DNA of 64,000 nucleotides from Craterostigma plantagineum. Taxonomy: Eukaryota; Streptophyta; Magnoliopsida; Lamiales; Linderniaceae. The stretch lies in NCBI GenBank assembly GCA_027422505.1, contig JAPQWV010000655.1, positions 243,001 to 307,000 on the forward strand, written 5' to 3'. Position 1 is the first letter of the stretch. Every line of letters begins with the position of its first letter. A model generated the notes under the pieces. That model saw only the letters and a list, made by a program, of their open reading frames with translations. It was not told the DNA's origin and did no database searches. Positions 20,938-31,088 of the stretch are shown one piece after another. Position numbers and translations under genes: made by a program.

Positions 20938-22811
20938 CTTGTTGATCATTGAGAAATTCGAAACTGTCGCAAAACAGCCTTAAAAATAGTTATTTTTACA
21001 TTTTTTGGACCTAATCGAAATTTTACAAAATCCAGGGAGTCTGTGTTGTAAGAGTTCGAATAGGGGATATTTTAAAGAAATATAAAGCTTTTAGGACAGA
21101 TTTAAAATTCGGAATAAATAATTGGGGTTCTTTGTGTAATTTTCAAAGATCGAGTACTAAATTGAAAAGTTTCAAAATCCGGGGGCTGTAAATGTAAAAT
21201 TCGAAACAGGGGCTATTTATTGAATATACTAAAATTTCAGCTAAGTTTAAATTGAAAATTTTCAGAAGTTTTGGGAACTATATAAATATATTAAATTTCG
21301 GCTAGGATCAAATTAGAATTTGTCGAAAGTTTTGGGTACTAAATAAACATGTTAGATTTCGACAGGGGTAAAAATGAAAATTTCATAAACTTTTGGGTTT
21401 TAAATAAATGGATTAAAGCTTAGTTGGGTTAAAATACAATTTTCTGAATTTTCAGAGGTTTAAATAAATACTTAAAACTCGGCTAAGGACGTAATTGCAA
21501 TTTTAAGAAGTTTTGAGATACTTGGTAAACATTCTTCAATCGACTAGGGACCTTTTGTAAATTATCGGAACCTCCGGAAAAAGTTAAATAAATATTAAAT
21601 ATTCCGGTCGGGGTTAATTATAAAATTTCGGAAAATTTTTCAAGTACTAAATAAATATTAAGTATATTGGCTAGGGTTAAATGGAGAATTTTCAAAAGGC
21701 TTGGGCTAAATAACTATTAAAAATATTCGGCTGGGGTTAAATTGTAAATTTTCAAAGGTTTCGGAACAAAAATTGTAATTTCTGAAAATTTGATATTGAG
21801 CTAAAAATAATTTTAAATTTGGGAAAGATTGATAATTTCTAAAATAATTTTGGAACTTAAACTAAAGGTGACGTTGGGGTGAAATCAGAGTCGTAAGGTA
21901 GAAAGAATTAAAATTAGAACTTTTAGTATAAGATCGAGAGGGAGTTCGGTGGTTACGGTTTCGGGCCGATTAGAAATCAGAACGCGGGCTTTGGGCCCGA
22001 ATTATTTGTTGAGTGTTGATTCTTGGAATCGGGCCGTGCTGATACCTCGGGCCGATATGTAATATAGAAATGTGGAAAGGATATGTTATGTGTTGCATTT
22101 TTATTTGCACGGCATTTGCATACACGTGTTACGAGGGGAGCGCAGAGTCATGAGAGTATTGTATGGACAAGTTAGTGAGATGGTTTATGAATGAGAAATG
22201 GTAGATGAGTTGTATGAGTGAGGTTAGGACTAAGGCGCACTTTATATGGAGGGAGTGGGGCCTCCCGAGCTACTGACCCCTTGTGGGGAGTGGGGCCTCC
22301 CGAGCTACGGACCCCTGCCCGCGTGTTGCCTTTAGTACCTAACCTCGGGCCTGATGTGATGTGATGAAATGAGATATGAGAAAAGAGTGGAGCGTGCATT
22401 CTGTGAGATGTGTCGGGATGGGAGTCGATAAGAGCATTTGCATTCATGTATATTTTCATCTACTGCGCAAAAGCTCAGGGTTTACGTGTGTAGGTACGAA
22501 CGAGTCGGACGTTGAAAAAAAAACGTCATGACTAGGCGGCTGATGGCGGTGACTCCATGGACTTTTGAAGGCGGCGCAGTACATGGGACGCGACATGTGA
22601 AACGAGTTTATGTTTCATGTTTTCAAATTTGGGCTTGGACTTCTTGGGCTTCAGCCCAATGAATAAAAATGTGTTTGAGTTTGGATCTATGGATTTAGAT
22701 ATTGAACGTATTTGTATTATTATGTTTTAAAAGTTTTTATTAAATGGACTTTCCGCTGTTTTCGCTGAGTAAACCCGCCTAAATACGTATTTCAGAAGTA
22801 GGGTCGTTACA
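20938..22811 (+). repeat. 5' LTR of G1, truncated at its left end
   Basis: It aligns almost colinearly with 26616-28476 and ends GGGTCGTTACA directly before the PBS. Homology begins at TTGATCATTGAGAAAT near 20938. The 46 bp between G0's end (20891) and this point match neither LTR. A direct pair GGGAGTGGGGCCTCCCGAGC lies at about 22250 and 22280. Confidence 0.85.
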
Positions 22812-22813
22812 GG

Positions 22814-22825
22814 TGGTATCAGAGC
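22814..22825 (+). other. primer-binding site of G1 (initiator Met tRNA)
   Basis: TGGTATCAGAGC begins two bases after the 5' LTR end. Confidence 0.95.
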
Positions 22826-24560
22826 GTTAGGTTATAGATTCTGTAGACTGTCCATGTACTGCCTCTCAAAAGCCCGGAGGATCAGCCTACGCCTGTAAGT
22901 TTAATACGTAATTATGTGCTTTACATTTTTCTGATATATGCTTTACGTGAATGTCTGTGTATTTTATGTGCTCCTAGATGTGTTCGAAAGTTACAGATTT
23001 TGTACTTTTACACTTAGATTGGTAGGAGAATCCTGGTGAAATTAAGGTAGGGAGAGAATGATCAAAAACTCGGATCTTTGATCAAATTTGGGGTTTCTTT
23101 GAAATTTGGGTAAAAATTCGGGTCAATTTGGAAATTCGGCAAAATTTAAATTTTGGGCCTTTTTCAGAATTTGGGCCTGACCGAATTGGACCAAGCTGAA
23201 ATTCGGGAAGCTAAAATAAATAAACGGCAAAATAAAAGAGAGTTGAACGATATAAATTCTTATAATTCGGAGCTTGTATACAATTTTGAAAATGAGACGA
23301 GGACGTAGAGAAAACATGATAGAGTCGATGCATAACGATTACATAACTGAAAATCATATTACAACCCGAATAAAAAAAAACTTAGAAGATAGAACATCAA
23401 CGACGTTCGGAAAGTTCTGACGGCGGCTTCTTCCAATATGCCTGACAAAGACGCGGCTTCCCATGACTTAACCTTTCACAAATTAAACACAAGTGCAGTG
23501 AGTGGCAACCCACATCACAAAAATGGCGATTGCAGCGAAGAGCAATCCCAAAAGAAGGAATAACTCAAATTTATGCTTTTCGAGATTTTCCCTCCAAAAA
23601 GGTTCCTGAGGAACATCCTCACGATCCGCATTTCGTCCAAGATATACATTGCGAAAATTAAATGGTTGGAGAGAATTGTGCTGCGGTGCAAAATAGCGTG
23701 CATCAAGTACTTATATATAGGCGTGAGTGAAGCGAAGGATAAGCAGCATTAATTTTGAGTTTCCTTCGAACGTCGTATAAAGATAAACTTCATAAATTTC
23801 GAGATCAGATTTTTCTTCGAACGCCGTAATCTTGATTTGGGAGATCACGTACAAGCAGAAATCACATTGGACTTTTATCACAAAAATCCAATCCAAAATC
23901 TCGAAGAAAGATGTTGATGTCCATTGCGACAAAGAAATTGTGCTCAAGTTTAAATCAATGCCGTATTTACATGCACTGCGCAGACTCTGTCGCATCAATG
24001 AAATTAGTACGGCGAACTAACGCACAAACACGGCTGAACTTCAGCCTATGTCCACGGATCAACCGAGATTCCTTTCTTATTGATCGCAACACGGAAGTTA
24101 CAGATCTCTATCTCTTCTACAACTCTCGTGTTTTCACCTCACGATGATTTTCACTCTAAAAGAAGTTACATGCTCGAGAAAGTGAACTGGGAATCCGACA
24201 CTAATAAGATAGAAATAATGTTTTAAATGTGAATTCGCGATCTATCTTCACCGTCCATTTTATCCGATCGAACGCTCCACAAGTCACCACGTGGTATTGC
24301 ATTTCTGCGTGTTAGAGCAAGAATCGCATGCGACTCTGTAAGTGAAATAGCACCTTCACTATCATCCGTCCGATTTTTGATCCAACGCTCACGATTCACC
24401 ATCCGATTCTTTCACTTCTTAAACATCTCAGCCGTTTATCTTTTCGCGCGATATCCTAGGAACATAATTAAATCTTCAACCTTCAAATCATGACCATTAG
24501 ATCGCGCGCCATCTTGGATCCAACGGCAGCTGCTCATCGTGACAATAACGGTGAAGAAAG
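22826..24560. other. G1 interior without gag: leader remnant plus foreign-looking DNA
   Basis: The first ~450 bp look like element leader. No gag or protease can be found. From about 23300 to 24560 composition and style change: there are phrases like ATCCAACGGCAGC and CATCCGTCCGATTTTTGATCC, typical of plant gene promoters. A minus-strand open frame ending in a membrane segment lies at 23483-23710. Either a host fragment was captured, or filler DNA was left by the deletion. The exact edges are not visible. Confidence 0.45.
23483..23710 (-). pseudogene. possible captured exon: 75-codon open frame ending in a membrane helix
   Basis: Read on the minus strand, a frame opens right after TAA (23713-23711), runs 75 codons and stops at TAA 23485-23483. 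It has no ATG near its start, so it would have to be an internal or last exon; an AG that could serve as acceptor lies at the TATATATAAG just upstream. The product has a polar part (FNFRNVYLGRNADREDV, then FWRENLEKHKFE) and then a clear ~20-residue hydrophobic helix (LFLLLGLLFAAIAIFVMWVA), ending THCTCV. I do not recognise the family. A single-pass, tail-anchored C-terminus would fit. The frame could be chance, but the polar-then-hydrophobic layout is unusual for random A/T-rich DNA. Confidence 0.35.
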
Positions 24561-24564
24561 CCAG

Positions 24565-25165
24565 ACTTAACTTATGAAGAATGTTTCATTTAAGTGGACG
24601 AAAGCATGTGAGAAAACTTCCAGGAGTTGAAGAAACGACTGACAACAGCTCCTTTTCTTACAATACCCTCTGGTATCGAAAAATTTTCGGTATACAGTGA
24701 TGCCTCAAAAAAAATGACTTGGGGTGCGTGTTGATGCAGAACGGGAAGGTAATTACGTATGCCTCCCGACAGCTCAAAATCCTACGAGAAAAATTACCCC
24801 ACACACGATTTGGAACTCGCAGCCGTGGTGTTTGCCCTAGAAAGGGCAAATTGAGCCCAAGGTACATTGGCTCTTTCAAAATACTCAAGAGAGTAGGAGA
24901 AGTTGCGTATCAGCTGGAGTTACCCGCCTCGTTAGCCCATGTCCACGACGTATTTCACGTATCAACTTTACGTAAATACGTTGCGGACCCGAATCAGGTG
25001 CTGAGAAGCGAATCACTTCATCAAAAATTGAAGCCGGACTTGAGCTATAAAGAAAGGCCGGTGGAAATTTTGATGTACGAGGTGAAACGTTTTCGAAATA
25101 ATAACATACCCCTCGTGAAGGTCTTGTGGCGGAAATCAAGTATTGGAAGAAGCCCTTGGAAATGA
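24565..25165 (+). pseudogene. pol: G1 pol remnant: RT/RNase H fused to integrase C-terminus
   Basis: The 5' part reads FKWTKACEKTFQELKKRL, then [18 protein letters not shown], the start of RNase H in Ty3/gypsy elements, and after a frame slip near 24718 [19 protein letters not shown]. At about 24840 it jumps to the integrase C-terminal region ([36 protein letters not shown]). It ends in a chromodomain-like tail ([21 protein letters not shown]) of the Tekay type. The rest of RNase H and most of integrase are deleted, so no activity is expected. The polypurine tract follows 70 bp downstream. Confidence 0.85.
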
Positions 25166-25234
25166 GAAAACGAAATGAGAAAGAAGTACCCCGAATTATT
25201 TTCTGTACTGTAATTCCGGGGACGAAATTCTTAT

Positions 25235-25247
25235 AAGGGGGGAAGGA
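25235..25247 (+). other. polypurine tract of G1
   Basis: AAGGGGGGAAGGA lies directly before the TGTAATACCCG start of the 3' LTR. The same tract precedes the LTR in G3. Confidence 0.9.
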
Positions 25248-28200
25248 TGTAATACCCGCAAAATTTATACGGGATTACTTCAATAATATTCGAAATGAAA
25301 TCAACTTTCTAACAAGAAACGATTTCTTTTCGAAACGAGCCCAAAATTTACAATTGGGCCCGAAAAAATTTTAATGGACCAAAAATTTATTTATGGGCCA
25401 AGTGAAGAAAATAATGGCCGAAAATAAAAGGATGGGAGTTGGGTCCTTCAATAAAATTTAATTGGGCCAAACAAGAAGTGAATCCCAAATAAATAAATAA
25501 TTTAAAAATAATAATAGTAATAATAGTAATAATAATAATTTAATTATGGCTGAAATAAATAAGAGAAAAATAAATAAATATGTACCTCCATGTGAGGTTG
25601 GTACAATAAAATAAAATAATAACTATAAAATAAATATCTTTACATAATGAGGTAATAAAACCAAAACACCCCACCTCATCACCTTCATCCACCTCCATGT
25701 GAGCATGGAGACAAAAGTAACAACCAAATTAAAGAAAATGGAGAGGAGAGAACGTGTGGGAGAGAGAAGAGGGCAGAAAAGAAAAAAAAAAAGGAAAGAA
25801 AAAGGAGATGGCAAAATGCCAACTAATCATCTCCATGAGCATTAGGACAAAGTCATCACCAAATGACCTAGATAAACCATCACCAAATGACCTACATAAA
25901 CCACCTAATGCCACCTAGACAAGATAATAAAGAAAGGAGAAGGAAAGAAAAGGGAGAGGGGAAGAGAACGTGAAAAAGAGAGAGGGAAGAGAAAAGAAGA
26001 GAAAAAAAAAGAGAGAAAGGAAGAGAAAGGAAAGAAAGAAAAAGAAAGAAAAGAGAGGAAGAAGAGAAGGAGAAGAGGGAAAAGAGAGAAAGGGAAGAAG
26101 AGATTTCGGGAGAGAGGGAGAAATCGCGGGAGAGAACCGGGAGAAAAAGAAAAACCCGCGGACACGTGGAGGAGCTCGGGATCACATAAAAATAACCCGT
26201 AACGTAGCTCTCTACGGACGTAAGGTAGGTGAAGATCGCCTACATACGTAAACAATATTAGGATTTGTGAATTTTACATGTTTTGCATGTTATTCATCGA
26301 ATTCTTCGTGTTCATGTGTTAATAATTTGCTTACATGAATTTTTCGTTGGTTAGCTTAGGGAGCATGAGATTGAGAATTTTTAGAACTATGGACATTTGG
26401 AAATAGGGATAGAGGACTTTAGATTAAGAGGATAGAGCAAAACTTGGGGAGAATTAGGCTTTTCTAGGGTTTTGTTTATCCATTTCGGCCAAGAGGTTAA
26501 AAAACTTCATATCTAACAATCTAGGCCTTGGATTTAAAATTCCTTTGGACACAATTAAGATTTGCAAGTTCTTTATCGGTTGTTAACATTTCAGGTCCAT
26601 CGGACATCGTTTACCTTGTGATCATTGAGAAATCCCAAACTGTCGCAAAACAGCCGTATAAAATAGTTATTTTTAAAATTTTGGGACTTAATTGAAATTT
26701 TACAAAATCCAGGGAGTCTGTGTTGTAAAAGTTCGAATAGGGGATATTTTAAAGAAATATAAAGCTTTTAGGACATATCGGAATAAATAATTGGGGTTCT
26801 TTGTGTAATTTTCAAAGATTCGAGTACTAAATTGAAAAGTTTCAAAAATCCGGGGGCTGTAAATGTAAATTCGAAACAGGGGCTATTTATTGAATATACT
26901 AAAATTTCAGCTAAGCTTAAATTGGAAATTTTTCAGATGTTTTGGGAACTATATAAATATATTAAATTTCGGCTAGGATCAAATTAGAATTTGTCGAAAG
27001 TTTTGGGTACTAAATAAACATGTTAGATTTCGACAGGGGTAATGAAAATTTCAGAAACTTTTGGGTTTTAAATTAATTGATTAAAGCTTAGTAGGGGTTA
27101 AAATACAATTTTCAGAATTTTTGGAGGATTAAATAAATACTTAAAACTCGGCTAAGGACGTAATTGCAATTTTCAGAAGTTTTGAGATACTTGGTAAATA
27201 TTCTTCAATCGACTAGGGACCTTTTGTAAATTATCGGAACCTCCGGAAAAATTTAAATAAATATTAAATATTTCGGTCGGGGTTAATTATAAAATTTCGG
27301 AAAATTTCAAAGTACTAAATAAATATTAAGTATCTCGGCAGGGTTAAATGGAGAATTTTCAAAACTCTTGGGCTAAATAATTATTAAAAATATTCGGCTG
27401 GGGTTAAATTGTAAATTTTCAAAGGTTTCGGAGCAAAAGTTGTAATTTCTGAAAATTTGATATAGAGCTAAAAATAATTTTAAATTTGGGAAAGATTGAT
27501 AATTTCTAAAATAATTTTGGAACTTAAACTAAAGCTGGCGTTGGGGTGAAATCAGAGTCGTAAGGTAGAAAGAACTAAAATTAGAACTTTTAGTATAAGA
27601 TCGAGAGGGAGTTCGGTGGTTACGGTTTCGGGCCGATTAGAAATCGGAACGCGGGCTTTGGGCCCGAATTGTTTGTTGAGTGTTGATTCTTGGAATCGGG
27701 CCGAGCTGATACCTCGGGCCGATATGTAATATAGAAATATGGAAAGGATATGTTATATGTTGCATTTTTATTTGCACGGCATTTGCATACACGTGTTACG
27801 AGGGGAGTGCAGAGTCATGAGAGTATTGTACGGAGAAGTGAGTGAGATGGTTTATGAATGAGAAATGGTAGATGAGTTGTATGAGTGAGGTTGGGACTAA
27901 GGCGCACTTTATATGGAGGGAGTGGGGGCTCCCGAGCTACTGACCCCTTGTGGGGAGTGGGGCCTCCCGAGCTACGGACCCCTGCGCCCGTATTGCCTTT
28001 AGTACCTAAGCCTCGGGCCCTGATGTGATGTGATGAAATGAGATATGAGAAAAGAGTCGAGCGTGCATTCTGTGAGATGTGTCGGGATGGGAGTCGATAA
28101 GAGCATTTGCATTCATGTATATTTTCATCTACTGAGCAAAAGCTCAGGGTTTACGTGTGTAGGTACGAACGAGTCGGACGTTGAAAAAAACGTCATGACT

Positions 28201-28476
28201 AGGCGGCTGATGGCGGTGACTCCATGGACTTTTGAAGGCGGCGCAGTAGATGGGACGCGACCTGTGAAACGAGTTTATGTTTCATGTTTTCAATTTGGGT
28301 TTGGATTTCTTGGGCTTCAGCCCAATGAATAAAAATGTGTTTGGGTTTGGATCTATGGATTTAGATATTGAACGTATTTGTATTATTATGTTTTAAAAGT
28401 TTTTATTAAATGGGCTTTCCGCTGTTTTCGCTGCTAAACCCGCCTAAATACGTATTTGAGAAGTAGGGTCGTTATA
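25248..28476 (+). repeat. 3' LTR of G1 (about 3.2 kb)
   Basis: It starts TGTAATACCCGC and ends GGGTCGTTATA, where the 5' LTR has GGGTCGTTACA. It contains a TAA-rich microsatellite (about 25500-25545), a polypurine strand (25926-26160) and the region shared with 20938-22811. No real coding sequence is seen. Confidence 0.9.
25926..26160 (+). repeat. long polypurine (GA-rich) strand in the G1 LTR
   Basis: About 230 bp are almost pure A/G on the + strand (GAGAGGGAAGAG, AAAGAAAGAAAAAG and so on). It translates to Lys/Glu/Arg or Ser/Phe/Leu runs, which are composition artefacts. It lies ~680-900 bp into the LTR, where the promoter could be. Confidence 0.85.
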
Positions 28477-29624
28477 ACGTGTCTTCGATCCAGTGGTCCT
28501 GCTCTGCCATCAGGGCTACTCCAGCTTCCGTCTGCTTTGAAAGTTGAAGCTTTCTCGAGTAGTAATTAGCATCTCTCTTCTTGGGAAGAGTGCATTCTCT
28601 GGCAAAATGACCAGACTTACCAAAGTTGAAGCACTTGTTGGGCTCTTTCGTGTTTTTGATTTCGGAGCTCTCAGGTGCACGTTCTTTATTCTTAGAGCTT
28701 GAGGTCCTAAGTCGGTTGGCCGAAGATGAGGACTTCTTTTTGAAGTACGCTTGCTCATCAATTTGCGGATTAGAGCCAACTGCTTCCTCAGTGCTTTCAT
28801 GCTTGGCTCATCGCCTGTCTCCGAATCTTCTTCTGACTCTGATGGGGAGGGAGGCCTAACGATCTTCTCTTTGCGAGACCTTGTTCCACGCTTCTCTGAG
28901 ACAAGGGCAACAGTGTCTTCTATCTGCTTGGCCTTTTGCTCCTTCTGAATCTCGCAAATATCTTCCTCATGTTGGGCGAGATTGTCAAAGACTGCATGGA
29001 TATCCAACTCCTCCAAATCTTTGTTTTGCCTAAGTTGAGTGGATATCTTTTTTCAGTCTGAGGGCAGGGAGGATAGAAATCTGATGTTTGTTTCCATGTT
29101 TGTCTTAGAGATTTCTATTTTCCTCATCTCATTAATAAGGGTGAGGAACCTTTGATATACGTCATATAGGCTCTCCTCCGGCTTTGCTTTGAATGAGTCA
29201 TAAGCCGTGAGAATATTTGCCTTTTCGGCCTTGATGCCCACTTCCGCCCTTTGCATCATTCTATGCAGTTCATCCCACATCCCCTTAGCCTTTGGGAGGC
29301 TGTCTATCTGTCTATAGATGTCGTTGGGGATGCCCTGCATGAGTGTGTTCATGGCTATCAGATCTGCCTTAGCGCGGGCTCTTTCCTCGATGAATATTCC
29401 CTAGGCTCCTTCAGTCGCCTAGTAGAGGGAATATGAGGAGTAACCGTGTCATCGCCGGCTACAGTGATCCAGAATTGTGCAGGCCCTTCTTTGAGTGACT
29501 TTAGCAGGTTTTCGGCTTGATCTTTCTAGGCTATGAAATTTAGGAAGCGGCTTCTCCAAACTGTATATTCGCCGCGTTGCAAGATCGGCGGACGATTGTC
29601 GTTTCCTAGTGAGTATGCATCCAT
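28477..29624 (-). pseudogene. gag: gag of copia element 2, interrupted
   Basis: It starts at ATG 29624 (MDAYSLGNDNRPPILQRGEY) with the same N-terminal layout as element B's gag. There is an in-frame TAG after about 32 codons (near 29527), a frame change before 29352, and a TGA at ~29055 (after SLPSD). The zinc knuckle reads CFNFGKSGHFAREC, so the second cysteine is Phe (TTT) and zinc binding is probably lost. The frame is cut at 28477 by G1. This copy is clearly older than A and B. Confidence 0.85.
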
Positions 29625-30698
29625 CTTTTCTTTCTTTGTGGTAGAGTTGGTGAAGGATCTTCGTTAGTTTTGATGGATGGATTTTGAAGTAATATGCTTC
29701 ACAAGTAGCAAATTTGTTGGTAGCGTTTGATATTAAAGCAGTCGAGGATTATTTTCGATTCTATCTTTAGATTTTCGATCGAAAATAATTCAATAGAGAT
29801 TAAGATGTGTGTCACTATTCTCGTGCGAGAAAGTGTGTCAGCGAGAAACTTTACGAGCGAGAAAAATTTGTTCAAAACCTTTCGATCGAGAAAAATCTTT
29901 TAATCGTGAATTTATTTCGATCGCAAGAAACGGTACTCAAAGTAAGTTCTTGCTTAGTCAAAATAAAATCATTGACTGAAAAGTCGTAAGTAATTTTCGC
30001 TTGGTCAAACTATATAAGTTTTGACCGAAAAAAATTTCGACGGTGAGTTTTGCGAGCGCGAAGGTCAAAATTGGTCTTCGTCGAAATAGTTTTTCGGTAG
30101 ATGATGCTCGAGAAATTTTTCCTACTAAAATCATTCTTAGTAAGGACGGTTTTAGTGCTGACTTAGTGCTCTGATCAATAAAAATTCTCGCGCGAAGTTT
30201 TGCAACCGAGAAATTTCTGCGATCGAAGATTTTAGCGAGAAAAATTGAAGTTTCGCGAATGAAATCAGAACCCTAATTAAACCTGATTCAACCAAATACA
30301 ATGAATTAGACTATGAACTCGCATGTTTCAGTTCGTAATCAGATGTCTAGTACGCACGAACAGACAATTAAACACATTATGAAGCAAAATATATCAAATT
30401 TTAATCAAATTCAAACTGTGTTTAAGTATGTTCTTCGCGCAAACAGTGACTATTTATATCTGATCTATTCTGCTAAATTGATATTCAAACCGCTACGACT
30501 CTAATCGCAATTGATCTAACATACTTATGCGAGCACAGAAGCATCAAAATCAGATCAAATAAGCACAGAATTTAGGCAATTCAGATCGAAAAGAAATTTT
30601 GCGCCAAAACTGTTCTTCGCACGGAACAGCTCCAAAAAAATTTCGATCTGATTTCTAACAATTTCGATTCAAATCCTATTATCCTGCTCTAACAATCT
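29625..30698 (-). other. leader of copia element 2 with GCGAGAAA-type motifs
   Basis: No gene. From 29810 to 30260 GCGAGAAA, GATCGAGAAA and GCGAAG motifs recur on the + strand. This resembles the motif arrays of the A/B family, but the sense orientation is opposite and the copies are fewer. Confidence 0.55.
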
Positions 30699-30710
30699 GC
30701 TCTGATACCA
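30699..30710 (-). other. primer-binding site of copia element 2
   Basis: GCTCTGATACCA is complementary to the initiator-Met primer site and lies two bases from the LTR edge. Confidence 0.93.
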
Positions 30711-30712
30711 AT

Positions 30713-31088
30713 TGTTAGGTCCTCAATTATCAACTCCTATTATCCTAGACTCAAATCCTAAGGAATTCGATTAGAATTGAATGGATTGAATTTCGATCGA
30801 AAACCTTCGATGAAGAACACGAGAGAGAATTCGGGTAGTGAGAGACAGATTTCTGAGTTTCTCTCTCTAGAATTGGATTTGGCAGCCTTTCAGAACAATT
30901 CTCTAATTTTCTATATTAATCTCAATGTTTGTACATATATTTATACCAAACAAACTTGGTATAAATATCAAACTAGTCCTAATCTAAGGACTATTACAAA
31001 TAACGCCCCAATCTACGAAGACAGCTAATAAATCAAAGCACAATTACAAAGTGTATTCTACACTGTTGATTTGGAGAGTTTACTAACA
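30713..31088 (-). repeat. 5' LTR of copia element 2 (376 bp)
   Basis: The + strand reads TGTTAGGTCCTC...TTTACTAACA, so both ends are the TGTTA/TAACA type of Sirevirus-like LTRs. The right border coincides with the point where Helitron helicase coding sequence begins. Confidence 0.85.

Larger units (their letters stand above)
20938..28476 (+). mobile_element. Tekay/Del-like gypsy element G1, internally deleted and 5' truncated
   Basis: It consists of a partial 5' LTR (20938-22811), an initiator-Met PBS, a rearranged 2.4-kb interior, a polypurine tract and a complete 3' LTR (25248-28476). The 5' LTR lacks about the first 1.37 kb of the 3' LTR. The interior keeps only a fusion of the RT/RNase H region to the integrase C-terminus with a chromodomain-like tail. 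It is inserted in the gag of a minus-strand copia element; the probable target duplicate on the right is acgtg (28477-28481). Confidence 0.85.
28477..31088 (-). mobile_element. copia element 2 (Sirevirus-like gag), 5' part
   Basis: Read leftwards: 5' LTR 31088-30713, PBS, ~1.1-kb leader, gag start at 29624, then a break at 28477 where G1 is inserted. The rest of gag, pol and the 3' LTR are not in the window. It is itself inserted in the Helitron helicase gene at 31088/31089. Confidence 0.85.

Noticed and set aside
25970..26255. Open frames of 93-116 codons on both strands
   Set aside because: Lys/Glu/Arg and Ser/Phe/Leu runs caused by the polypurine strand.
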